Source: Rhizophagus irregularis (Eukaryota; Glomeromycota; Glomeromycetes; Glomerales; Glomeraceae). Taken from it: DNA of 64,000 bases. Location of the stretch: contig NC_089431.1 in assembly GCF_026210795.1 (NCBI RefSeq), positions 3,348,001 through 3,412,000 on the forward strand, given 5' to 3'. The notes beneath the pieces are model-generated. The model searched no databases and was not told where the DNA came from. It was given only the letters and a program-made list of their open reading frames with translations. The position numbers and the translations under genes were made by a program. The first letter of the stretch is position 1. Each line of letters opens with the position of its first letter. Of this stretch, positions 44,502-55,512 are shown piece after piece.

Positions 44502-45950
44502 GAGTGAGTGAGGAGCGAGTGAGTGAGTGTGAGTGAGTGAATGAATGAATGAATGAGCGAGTGAGTGAGTGAGTGAGTGAGTGAGTGAGCGAGTGAGTGA
44601 ATGAATGAATGAATGAATGAATGAGTGAGTGAGTGAGTGAGTGAGTGAGTGAGTGAGTGAATGTGAGTGAGTGAGCGAGTGAGTGAGTGAGTGAGTGAGT
44701 GAGTGAGTGAGTGAGTGAGTGAGTGAGTGAATGTGAGCGAGTGAGTGAGTGAGTGAGTGAGTGAGTGAGTGAGTGAGTGAGTGAGTGAGTGAGCGAGTGA
44801 GTGAGCGAGTGAGTGAGTGAGTGAATGAGTGAATGAATGAATGAGATGAGCGCTTCCAATCTTCTTTAAACTGTCATAAGGAAGATACATAGCTTATTCC
44901 TCTTCTAGAATAAACAGACCTTATGATAGGAGTTTTACTCTAAGAAAGAAAAGCGAAAATAATAACCTCTATACTCCTCATACACGAAGGAGTGAGTGAG
45001 TGAGTGAGTGAGTGAATGAATGAATGAATGAATGAATGAGCGAGTGAGTGAGTGAGTGAGTGAGTGAGTGAATGAATGAATGAGCGAGTGAGTGAGTGAG
45101 TGAATGAATGAATGAGCGAGTGAGTGAGTGAGTGAATGAATGAATGAGCGAGTGAGTGAGTGAGTGAATGAATGAATGAATGAGCGAGTGAGTGAGTGAG
45201 TGAATGAATGAATGAATGAGCGAGTGAGTGAGTGAGTGAATGAATGAATGAATGAGCGAGTGATTGAGTGAGTGAATGAGCGAGCGAGTGAGTGAGTGAA
45301 TGAATGAATGAGATGAGCGCTTCCAATCTTCTTTAAACTATCATAAGGAAGATACATAGTTTATTCCTCTTCTAGAATAAACAGACCTTATGATAGGAGT
45401 TTTACTCTAAGAAAGAAAAGCGAAAATAATAACCTCTATACTCCTCATACACGAAGGAGCGAGCGAGCGAGTGAGTGAGTGAGTGAATGAATGAATGAAT
45501 GAGCGAGTGAGTGAGTGAGTGAATGAATGAATGAATGAGTGAGTGAGTGAGTGAGTGAATGAATGAATGAATGAGCGAGTGATTGAGTGAGTGAATGAGC
45601 GAGCGAGTGAGTGAGTGAATGAATGAATGAGATGAGCGCTTCCAATCTTCTTTAAACTATCATAAGGAAGATACATAGCTTATTCCTCTTCTAGAATAAA
45701 CAGACCTTATGATAGGAGTTTTACTCTAAGAAAGAAAAGCGAAAATAATAACCTCTATACTCCTCATACACGAAGGAGCGAGTGAGTGAGTGAGTGAGTG
45801 AGTGAGTGAGTGAGTGAGTGAATGAATGAATGAATGAATGAGACGAGCGCTTCCAATCTTCTTTAAACTGTCATAAGAGATTTTTATTCTAAGAAGAAAG
45901 GAAAGCGAAAATAATAACCCCTATGCTCCTCACGCACGAAATAATAACTT
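44502..45950. repeat. (GAGT)n/(GAAT)n satellite with ~150-bp spacers in higher-order arrangement
   Basis: Blocks of GAGT tetranucleotides alternating with short GAAT blocks and GCGA variants at 44502-44841, 44990-45311, 45458-45631 and 45776-45841. They are separated by nearly identical spacers (GCGCTTCCAATCTTCTTTAA to TACTCCTCATACACGAAGGA) at about 44842, 45312, 45632 and 45842; the last has an internal deletion. The minus strand is open in more than one frame as His-Ser-Leu-Thr repeats, an artefact of the tetranucleotide. Confidence 0.92.
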
Positions 45951-48900
45951 ACCAGAAGACATGGACATCTTTTGAAGTCGCGAGAATAAACTTGAGAGAG
46001 TATATTTGAAGGCGCGCGCGAGAATAAATTTGAGAAAGTATGAAAGTATATTTGAAGGCGTGTTTGAAGGAATGAGAATAAATTTAAGAAATAGTTATAT
46101 TATACAAATATTTGATATTTATATTCTTTCTGAATACATGACGTATTTCGCGTGATGTACCATTACGTAAAATGTGGCTGTGATTTACTGATTTACTCAG
46201 ATGACGATTATTTTTTTACTAGATACGCGTTTCTTAATCAAAAACGTCACTCACTATACTTAGGAATTATAATATACGAAGTATAACATTTATTTGATGT
46301 TATTAGTATCATGTGTTCTTTCACGTAACACAATCTCACTATTCCAAAAATGAACGAGACTATCACGGTTGCTTATTTTACCGAAACTGCGCACGCCTCA
46401 CAGTACGAAGTCGGCGTCCTTGTAATATTCTATATTATAATAATTAATTGCACTAATTGAAAACTCGGTTTTATTTAATAATCTAAAATAAACACTTTGT
46501 ATATATTTAGAATACAATTTGGAGGCTGCGCAGTGCATTTAAAGTGTTAAATTTAATTTTTGCAAAGTTATTTAGCTTGAAAAATTGAAAAAATTTGGAA
46601 AATTCCAAAAAAAAAGAAATTTATATAGTTTTTATATTTTGACAGAAATAACAATTTTTTTAATTAATTTTTTTTTTAAAGAATATAGTACAAAAGTGTA
46701 TATAGAAAATTTAAGACTTCTATCTGATATTTTTATTTAATAAAAAAAAAGTGGCGCAATTTTATGGCCAAAATTTAGAACATTTGCAATGTTTAAATAT
46801 TTCATTCAAAAATTTCAAGTTTGTAATATTGTAATATTGAAGAACTAATACTTGTAAAAAAATCTAACCTCATAGTTTTTTTGGCAAAAATTCCAAGCGA
46901 TTTTATTAAAATTGATAGACTTATCTATAGGGAAAAAAAAAATTTTTTATATGTTTTAAACTTTTTGCATTTCTAGGCGGATTTGTAAGATTTTGAATTT
47001 TGTAAGAATTACATTAAATGCTTAAATAAAAAAGATAATACTATAAAATTTTTCAAGTTAAACGGGTAAAGATTGACGGAATTGTCTATATGGAAAATTA
47101 GCGTTGGGGAGAAAAAAATCCCATGTTTTAACGATTTTTTTACATTTTTAGGTGGATTTGTAATATTTGAATTTTTATTAAAATTATTTAATTATTTTAA
47201 ATATTTGAACAAAAAAAGACAAAGAATTTTCAGTAAAAAATTTTATGCGATTTTGGTTACAAATTGATGAACTTAATCTACAAAGGAAATAAAGACTTCG
47301 ATCAGCAACTAATAAATATTCACATTAATAATAAATTATTTTTTAATTTGCTTAACCAGCAGCATAATAGTTCTTATTATTATTAAACTAATAAGGAATA
47401 TGCGAGTTTTAATATACCCAATATTTGATAATAATATTGCTAGTATTAGTGTCAGCATTAATAATATTATTTCTTATTGGACACTGCAGTATTTCTAATG
47501 ACCGAGCGAACTTATTAAGCCTATCTGTTGAATTATCTGTTAGAGTTAATTTGATTGGCCAGGTCGGTTCTGCATTTGTTTGCGTGACAAACTATAATAT
47601 ATTCTCAATATTTTTTTTTTAAGGGGTTCACCAATAGGATTTTTTATTCTGAGAAAAATTGCAACCAACCGGAATGAACTGACCTCTTGAATGGGATATC
47701 GATCGTAGACTATTCTCAATAATTATAAATGGCGTAAGGATTTTCTTTGGATTTGATATATTCAGCTGAATCTGTTTGTACCACTTGATCGTCTTGATTT
47801 TCATACTTTCGTTTTTAGCAGTTGGACCCACCTCGGATTTATTCCGAGTTACACCTTCATAATGTGGGTTAATATTTTCATATTATTAATATTAATAACT
47901 AAATTTTATTCCGATAATTTTCTTTGACCACTTCGAAATAATATCTTTATCATCTAATGAACCAGCGTTCAAATTTTTAAATAATATTTCCATAATTCAA
48001 ATATAATGTTAAAAGTCGGTTATCTTCGTATTTATTGCGGCAAGTACGTTCCTTATAAAAAGTTCTCGGAACAAAGAAGAATAACGGAATCATTCCCTTT
48101 CCTTATTGAAGTAATTGCCGTTATTGTAAAGTCAATAATATGTAATTACGATATTATGATGTAATTTGTTTCAACAATTCCCGAACCTGAACCTATCATA
48201 TTTAATTACAGTAAATTACATAATCTAAAATTCATCTAACGAAAATAAACATGTGTAAAAACAAAATTTTTGGTGATCAAAATATTTTGATTTCAGTTAC
48301 ATTTAGTACTAGTAACAAGAATTTTAAAGGAACACTGGACGATTTTTCGAATTTTATAATAAAAAGTTTGTTAACTCAATGAAAAATTTGATATATTGCA
48401 CGTGATCGCACATGATCTGAAATTCTGGATTTCAATGTAACAATTGTAACATGATGTTTCAAATTAATTAAATTTAAATTTTCACGAACTTTATTTTAAA
48501 AATTGCGCGTGACACAAATAAACTAATATAATGTCAAATGTTTACATAGGTAGAATTTGTTTTTTATATTCCAAATTTCGGCAAAATAAATAATAAATAT
48601 AAACATATTATTGAAACCTAAAACATAGTACGAAAATATTACTAAATGTTCATAACAAATTTTTTTTTATGGAAAAATATAATAAAAATTTGGTACACTA
48701 AGTTTTCACAAATTTCTATTGGAGTAAATTTACTTAAAAAGGAAAATTTTCAAAATTTGACGAACAAGTACGTCAAATCTAAGGGTCGTACCAATTATGC
48801 ATATTGCTGTAATTAATTTTAAAAAAATATCCACTAACAATTTATTTATTTATATATGTTTTTTTATTTAATTAATATCATGTCTTTGTTTCTATATGAA

Positions 48901-49085
48901 TATAAAAACCTTAAATTGTGACATCACGTAAAGTTATTAAAAATTACTTTCTTTTTTTTTCTCTGTTATCTACTGCGTAGTACATCATCGCGTTGCGTGA
49001 AATAATAATATCTGCTGTATCATTTTATAATAATCTTTATTATTTCTTTACAAATTTTTATTTATTTATTTATTTATTTTTTACA
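45951..49085. other. gene-poor region with diverged repeats
   Basis: 45975-46095 has three copies of a short block (AGAATAAA.TTGAGA, GTATATTTGAAGGCG). 46850-47280 contains two diverged copies, about 200 bp apart, of a block with GCATTTCTAGGCGGATTTGT or ACATTTTTAGGTGGATTTGT. TGACATCACG at 48919-48928 lies about 165 bp before the Sel1 start at 49086. No gene seen. Confidence 0.45.
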
Positions 49086-51089
49086 ATGTTATCCAACTTA
49101 TCAGATAAACCTAATATTTCAAAAGATGACGACGAAATTTTCTTAATAAATATTTTAAAAGATTTTTATCGTAAAATCACCGAAACAAATGAATTTGATA
49201 ATTTTGAAGAAATGGCGAGTCAATGGATAGAACACGAACTTGAAATTAATGATAAAAATCCCGAAAAAATTCTTGAATCAATGAAAAATCATAAACAAAG
49301 TAATTTTTGGTTCACTAGTTTTATAGGGTTATTTTATCAACTCGGTATTGGTTGTAATATTGATAGAGAAAATGCGACGAAATTATATTTATTGACTATA
49401 AATAATGATATTGAAAATAATTCATTTTCAAATGAAGATTTAAATAAAGGAATTGATTCGTTTAATTCATTAAAAAATATAAATATAATTATTGGAAAAT
49501 GTTTATTATCATTATTTTATAATAATATTATTATAGATTTAGAGGATTCTGGTAGCGAAAAAGATTCTGGGAGTGAAAAAGGTGTAGATAAAAACAATGA
49601 TCAAAAGGAATTTACAAACCTTCTAAAATTAGCTAAAAATGGTGATTCAGAAGCTCAATATAATTTGGCTATTTGTTATATGGATGGTATAGGAACACAA
49701 AAAGATGAGAATAAAGCGTATAAATGGTTGTTAATATCTGAACAAAGCAAATACCCAATTAATCTGAGAGTGGATAATTATCAAAAAGGAAAATTTGAAA
49801 GATATTTAAAACTTGCAATAGAAAATGATTCAATAGCTCAAAATTATTTAGGACATTATTATCAGAATGGTAAAGGAATGAATAAAGATGAAAAAAAAGC
49901 GTTTGAATGGTATTTGAAATCAGCAGAAAATGGAAATACATTAGCGCAAAATAATTTAGGATATTGTTATGAAAATGGTATAGGAATAGATAAAAATAAA
50001 TCACAAGCATTTGAATGGTATTTAATATCTGCGGAAAATGGAAATGGATTAGCACAAAATAATTTAGGAGTTTGTTATCAAAATGGCAAAGGAACAGATA
50101 AAGATGATGTAAAAACATTTGAATGTTACTTAAAATCAGCTATTGCAAAATGTCCTGAAGGACAATGTAATTTAGGATATTGTTATTCAAAAGGTATAGG
50201 AACAGAAAAAAATAAAACAAAAGCTTTTGAATGGTACACGAAATCTGCTAATGCAGGATGTGCTAAAGGACAATATAATTTGGGTTATTATTGTGCAAAT
50301 GGTATAGGGACGACAAAGAATGAACTTAAAGCGTTTGAGTGGTATTTAAAATCAGCTAAAAGTGATGATGCAAATGCACAGAATAGTTTAGGAGATTGTT
50401 TGCAAAATGGAATAGGAACGAATAAAGATGTAAAGAAGGCATTTGAATGGTATTTAAAATCAGCTAAGAATGGAAATGCAATTGCACAAAATAATTTAGG
50501 AAACTGTTATCAAAATGGTATAGGAACAGATAAAGATGAAAAGAAAGCATATGAATGGTATTTAAAATCAGCTATTGCAGGATGTGCTAAAGGACAATGT
50601 AGTTTAGGATATTGTTATTCAAATGCCGTAGGAACGGGAAAAAATGAAATGAAAGCATTTGGATGGTATTTAAAATCAGCTAAAAATGGGAGTAAAATGG
50701 CACAAAATAATTTAGGAGATTGTTATAAGAATGGCATTGGAACAAAAATAGATGAAGTAAATGCATTTAAATGGTATTTAAAATCTGCTGTTGCAGGATG
50801 TGGTTTAGGACAATATAATTTGGGGTATTGTTATTCAAATGGTATAGGAACAGAAAAAAATGAAGTAAAAGCATTTAAGTGGTATTTAAAATCAGCTATG
50901 AACGGAAATTTGATGGCGCAAAATAGTTTAGGAGATTGTTATGCAAATGGTATAGGAACAGAAAAAGATGAAGCAAAAGCACTTGAATGGTATTCAAAAT
51001 CAGTTGAAAATAAAAGTACAATAACAAAAAATAAATTGGATTACCAGAATACAAAAGGACTTGATGCAAGCTGTTGCAGTGTGTGCTGA
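49086..51089 (+). CDS. Sel1-repeat protein, 667 aa
   Basis: The start at 49086 (MLSNLSDKPNISKDDDEIFL) aligns with the paralogue at 28641; the 31 codons upstream have no ATG and are Phe/Tyr-rich non-coding translation. Residues 1-175 are the shared N-terminal domain (NFWFTSFIGLFYQLGIGCNI), here with an insertion of acidic Ser/Gly repeats (GSEKDSGSEKG). Thirteen or so Sel1 repeats follow (AQNNLGNCYQNGIGTDKDE, KAFEWYLKSAKNGN). The C-terminus ends in a Cys-rich ASCCSVC instead of the usual KALDNGIKEAKDKL hairpin, which might allow lipidation or metal binding. Intact, single exon. Protein-protein scaffold by family; partner unknown. Confidence 0.9.
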   Translation: MLSNLSDKPNISKDDDEIFLINILKDFYRKITETNEFDNFEEMASQWIEHELEINDKNPEKILESMKNHKQSNFWFTSFIGLFYQLGIGCNIDRENATKLYLLTINNDIENNSFSNEDLNKGIDSFNSLKNINIIIGKCLLSLFYNNIIIDLEDSGSEKDSGSEKGVDKNNDQKEFTNLLKLAKNGDSEAQYNLAICYMDGIGTQKDENKAYKWLLISEQSKYPINLRVDNYQKGKFERYLKLAIENDSIAQNYLGHYYQNGKGMNKDEKKAFEWYLKSAENGNTLAQNNLGYCYENGIGIDKNKSQAFEWYLISAENGNGLAQNNLGVCYQNGKGTDKDDVKTFECYLKSAIAKCPEGQCNLGYCYSKGIGTEKNKTKAFEWYTKSANAGCAKGQYNLGYYCANGIGTTKNELKAFEWYLKSAKSDDANAQNSLGDCLQNGIGTNKDVKKAFEWYLKSAKNGNAIAQNNLGNCYQNGIGTDKDEKKAYEWYLKSAIAGCAKGQCSLGYCYSNAVGTGKNEMKAFGWYLKSAKNGSKMAQNNLGDCYKNGIGTKIDEVNAFKWYLKSAVAGCGLGQYNLGYCYSNGIGTEKNEVKAFKWYLKSAMNGNLMAQNSLGDCYANGIGTEKDEAKALEWYSKSVENKSTITKNKLDYQNTKGLDASCCSVC

Positions 51090-53667
51090 GAGAAAACAAA
51101 TCGACCCGATAAGAAATTCAGGCCAGCACTATAAGTTTTAAAATCTTAATTCCAGCCGAAATTGTTTGACGATCACTTACTCCATTTTTTTTTTGATAAA
51201 CTGATAGTTGGCCCGATAGGTATTAAAAACACTATTGACATAAGTTCGCTCAACTATAAATAATAGTATAAAAGTAAATTTGTTTTCATAATTTTTTATA
51301 ATCATAAAGATCAGTATATCCAGGATTTTAGGTTATATAGTAATCCGCGATACTGTATACTGTATATCATGACTTCAAAAACTGGTAGTCGGTGCATCGA
51401 TTGCTGTGTATATTTTAATAATCCCATTACTTTAAATTGTTAAATTAGTACTATTAAACTTTATAACTTCTATTCCAATAAAAGTGATCGTCAGTAATTC
51501 CGTGCTATATATAGTGAAATTATTTTTTTAAAAACTCATAGTTTTCATAAAGATGCTGTAATTAATATATTACTTTATGTTTATTCATTTTAATAAAAAT
51601 CTTAATTCTTGTAACCTGTAAGCATAAATTTTTTTGAAATATAATTTAATATAAATTTTCTTTTGTTTCTTATAAGTGAAACAAATATACTACACCATAT
51701 AATATCACCAAAATAATTATAATGCTGGCCAAAATTGGAATAACGCGGGCCGTGTTTACTATTAAATAATTTATTTGGTCACGTGAAATTTATAATTATT
51801 GATTTCTTTTTTCAAAAATGTTTATCACGATAGTAATAAAAGGCCATATTGGGCACGTTTTACACGAAACTTGATATTCTCGTGCATTATTTTTTTCCTG
51901 ATTGATTTTTTTTGATAATTAATTGTAATAATTAAACATATTCAATTACAAGTATGATATCAATTTATTATAGCATCTACTATATGTTCAAGAATATTAT
52001 GACAGTGAAGGCAGAAGAACAGAATTTCTCCTGGGTTAAAGGTGAGGGTTTATCATTAACCTTACGATAAGCCTCCTCCTCTATAAACAAGTAGCAAACA
52101 GTGTTTGTCTATGTGGGCGAGTCCCTCCACCTGTTAAGTGACAAAAAGAGGGAGTTTTCGGTATTAAGATGAGATCTATCTCTCAGTGCTGTGAATGGTA
52201 CTGATGTCCACATTATATAGTCTGGGTATGAATATAAATTCATTCGTCTGGCATAAGTTATTTACATTTATATCACAAGAATTGTATTCTGATTTTTTAA
52301 TTTTAATGATGTTTCTCAGAAATATATGCATACTAAACGAATAATTTTAATAGGCAGCCAGTGATCAATTCATATGATTTCAGATTCATTAGATAGACCT
52401 TGATTTTCTTTCAAATGAATGTATATGAAGTTATTCATCACATATTTAAAATCTTTATAATATTGTAAAATCATAAAAATCAAAAAATTGAAATATAACT
52501 AAGTAGTTTTCTAATGTAAATTCATAATTCTCATCTAACTAATAATTGCATTTTGCTAGTTAATATTTAAAACTCCCTACCATGTTTATTGTTTACTTGT
52601 TTTAATTTAAGATCTCTAATATTATTTTAAAGAATTATTAAATAATTGGACTAGTGTCAAATTACGCAGTTACACACATTTTTATGTCTCGTAATAAATG
52701 ATATGCTTTCACATTTCTGTATTATTATGTCTGAAAGCTCATGTAAAATAATGAGATATTGTTATTGAGAAACAATTAATCGTCGCACAAGTACCCTATA
52801 AAAAATTTTTCAGAAAAATGACCGTGTCTGAGTTTCTTCGGAGAAAAATGATCATTTACCGGGGTTTTTGGGTCGTGGCTGCTGACCTATGATTGTCTAT
52901 GACAGGAATGGAAGACGCAGGTTCGATCCGTCCAGCCAACGGATGCTCTATGAATTATACTGCGTGGGCCTATACCATAGGCCTAGAAGGTGTAGAATCG
53001 TAGCCCTAGGTGCGTAGATTATGGTATCACACCGACTTCGGTCACAACCGGGTTACCAACCAATGGTAAACTACTTCGGTAGTCGACACCCAGGGGAAGC
53101 AATCCTATCCTGTGCTACCATTTATGTTTAGTAACCCACTACGAGATAGGTCCTTTTATTTCTTGTCTATCCTGGCTTGGGAATTGTGAACAAAGAGAAT
53201 GTGAGTGGCGAAGTAGTATAAATATAAACTAAGCTTTGCTTAAAACTAGTTTTTTATAATTCTAGTAAGGGTCCGCTCCAGTGATTTTTATCGTTGGTTT
53301 GGACGAAGTTCTATAATGTTTTCCGCTACTTGTATTCGTTAGAATAGTGATGTGATTTTCATTGTATTCCTCCTTACTTAACATAGAATAAATAAATAAA
53401 TTTATTCAGAGTTTTTCCGGATTTTTTTTATAAAGGTAGTCACGTCCATTTTATGTTAGCTTTACAGTACTGTATAAATGTAAAGTAATCACAACTTATG
53501 GAGGAATGAAAAGAATTATATTGAGGAATTAATGTATTACTATTATGTTAATAAAACACTCCTTAATTAACCGTCTGCGGTTCACATGCATGACTGCGCA
53601 CTAAGAGACTTTCATCATTTTTATTAGAATCTTTCGTAAATTATTCGATGCCGTTACCTGATCCAAT
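51090..53667. other. gene-poor region with element remnants
   Basis: GGCCAGCACTATAAG at 51121 and its inverted near-copy ATTATAATGCTGGCC ending at 51729 may bound a ~610-bp element. 51995-52230 is an island of more mixed base composition with no open frame. CCCTATAAAAAATTTTTCAG at 52794 is a lone left end of the CCCTRTAAAAA family. The tRNA-like block starting near 52860 is listed separately. Confidence 0.4.
52860..53400 (+). repeat. possible tRNA-derived SINE
   Basis: GC-rich for this genome. It has an A-box-like GTGGCTGCTGACC near 52875 and a B-box GGTTCGATCC at 52920-52929, at the spacing of an RNA polymerase III internal promoter. A body without ORF follows and the block ends near an (AAAT)n stretch (GAATAAATAAATAAAT, about 53386). 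No cloverleaf could be folded by eye, so a functional tRNA is not proposed. Confidence 0.4.
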
Positions 53668-53907
53668 CCCAATAAAAAATATTGTCCAAACATTGTGTGG
53701 TTTTTTGTTCGGAAAATCGACCCCGTTCCGAACATTTACTTGACATTTATTGGACATTCATCATGATATTGTACGTTTTTTATGTGGTTAAAAATTCACA
53801 ATCTCCGCATCTTGTATTAAGTTGTAACAAATATTGTATAATAGCGTGCGAGTGTCCGGAAAACTGACCCCATTCCGAATATTTATCGGGCAAACATTTT
53901 TATAGGG
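53668..53907. mobile_element. CCCTRTAAAAA-family TIR element (240 bp)
   Basis: Left end CCCAATAAAAAATATTGTCC; right end on the minus strand CCCTATAAAAATGTTTGCCC. AAT flanks both sides (3-bp target duplication). Inner inverted blocks (TCGACCCCGTTCCGAA, left, and TGACCCCATTCCGAAT, right) are related. Confidence 0.6.
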
Positions 53908-54154
53908 AATATGGTCGTACTTTATTCAATTTGGACATGTAATTGATTTAAACGAAAGTGAAGTGAATGTAAAGAATGTAAACGCAAAATCAATAATTCT
54001 CTTAGAACTGCGCGGTCTGCGCGTATATAATATATTACATTAGAACAAAAAAGATTATCCAAATTATGCGCATCATATGCATTACGTGCATCATGCGTAT
54101 GAAGGGTCTGGTGAAAAATCCCGAATCTTTCAATCCCAATGTCATGCCCCCTTA

Positions 54155-54339
54155 CCCTGTAAAAAAACTCGATCCGTTTTTTATATTCCATCTTTTTTCC
54201 GTAAAAGGTTCATATTTCCGGAAATAATAAACTTATATCACGGAATTTATCGAATTATTAGCATTTTCCGTGAATGGATCCGTGTAAGGCTTGTTCTTAC
54301 GGAGTTTTTACGGAAGTAACGGATAAAATTTTTATAGGG
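54155..54339. mobile_element. CCCTRTAAAAA-family TIR element (185 bp)
   Basis: Left CCCTGTAAAAAAACTCGATC and right GATAAAATTTTTATAGGG are inverted copies. The interior matches the 31289-31462 element along most of its length. The flanks TTA and ATA differ by one base from a 3-bp duplication. Confidence 0.7.
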
Positions 54340-55037
54340 ATAACTTAATACACAGAAATGGATTGATTCTACTAAAAATGAACAGAGCTATTTTTACGTA
54401 TTGAGAACATTGCTTTCATTATACGAGAAAGCTCTTGACTCTTGTACACAATACGATTTGGTATAAAATTCCTTATTTATCGTTTATTAATTTTATCTCA
54501 CTCGAACCAATCTTATATTACACGTAGAAAGTTACGTAGTAATATTGTATAAAGTAGACAATTGAAATTTTAACTTCTAGATTAAAATTCCATTGAATTT
54601 CTTATTCATAATCTTTTAATTATCTTGAAAATAATCTGATATTATTTATTCCACGGTTCCTAATAATACTAATATATAGTGTTAAAATATTCCTCGTTTT
54701 AATATAGATCTTTTTCAGTTCAAAATAAGTTATTTATAAACTATTGCCCAATTTAATTTTAATTTTGGCCAAATTTATAATTCCGGCCAAAATTAATGAA
54801 ATCAAGTATATTTAAATGAAACCCTTTTTGGTAATCATATGGATTGATTCTTAGTTAGGAATGGGAGCGCTCGTTCGGTTCTTTGGCTCTTTACGGTAAA
54901 TTAAGTCGTATACAATCTTGCCAATCATATAATTCAGTTCGTAACGATCAATTAAAATAAAAAATTTAATTTGTGCATTCCGGTAAATGTAATCGATTAT
55001 CAAAAATAGCATATATGAAGGAAAGGATTGCCGAAAA

Positions 55038-55284
55038 AACTCGTTTTTAGCAAACTATTACAGCTGATTTCATAATGTACGGGACACTTGGCAAATTTTA
55101 AAGAACTCGGAAATATTCGGTAAAGCTTTATATAAAATAAAAATACGCTAATTTTGGAGTACTATTCCGAGAATGGTGGTATAAATTTATCTTATTTTGA
55201 ACTTTACCGAATATTTCCGAGTTCTGCTAACCTAACTGCTAAGTGTCCCGTACATTATGAAATCAGCTGTAAATAAAAACGAGA
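55038..55284. mobile_element. hairpin-type TIR element (247 bp) with long inverted arms
   Basis: Arms of 70-80 bp: CTCGTTTTTAG, ACAGCTGATTTCATAATGTA and AACTCGGAAATATTCGGTAA on the left are mirrored on the right, with a 60-70-bp middle. No coding frame. It lies 230 bp upstream of the Sel1 gene at 55513. Confidence 0.75.
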
Positions 55285-55512
55285 ATGGGAAATTGGGAAT
55301 TACATTATCGGATACGACTACTTTTTTCTGACCCGATTGTGTTATAAAGATGTATTTATTTGGCATGTACAATGAAATTATATATATATTGGTAGATCAT
55401 CAGGTGGATGTACAAAATGTTGTGCCACATTTGGTCGGTCTTTTGCCCAAAAAGTCGTCAAAAAAAAAACGCTCTCTTTATTTAATTTAAATTATATTAA
55501 TTAATTAAAGTT

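Noticed and set aside
44398-45676. Several minus-strand frames encoding long His-Ser-Leu-Thr repeats
   Set aside because: They are translations of the GAGT tetranucleotide array, open in more than one frame with the same residues, and are not evidence of a protein.
48993-49085. Upstream extension of the 49-kb Sel1 frame (and of the 22758-24083 frame beyond 24029)
   Set aside because: The first has no ATG and Phe/Tyr-rich filler; the second adds residues absent from all paralogues. Starts were set where paralogues align.
52872-52940. A tRNA gene
   Set aside because: A B-box is present but no acceptor stem or cloverleaf could be paired by eye, so only a possible SINE head is reported.
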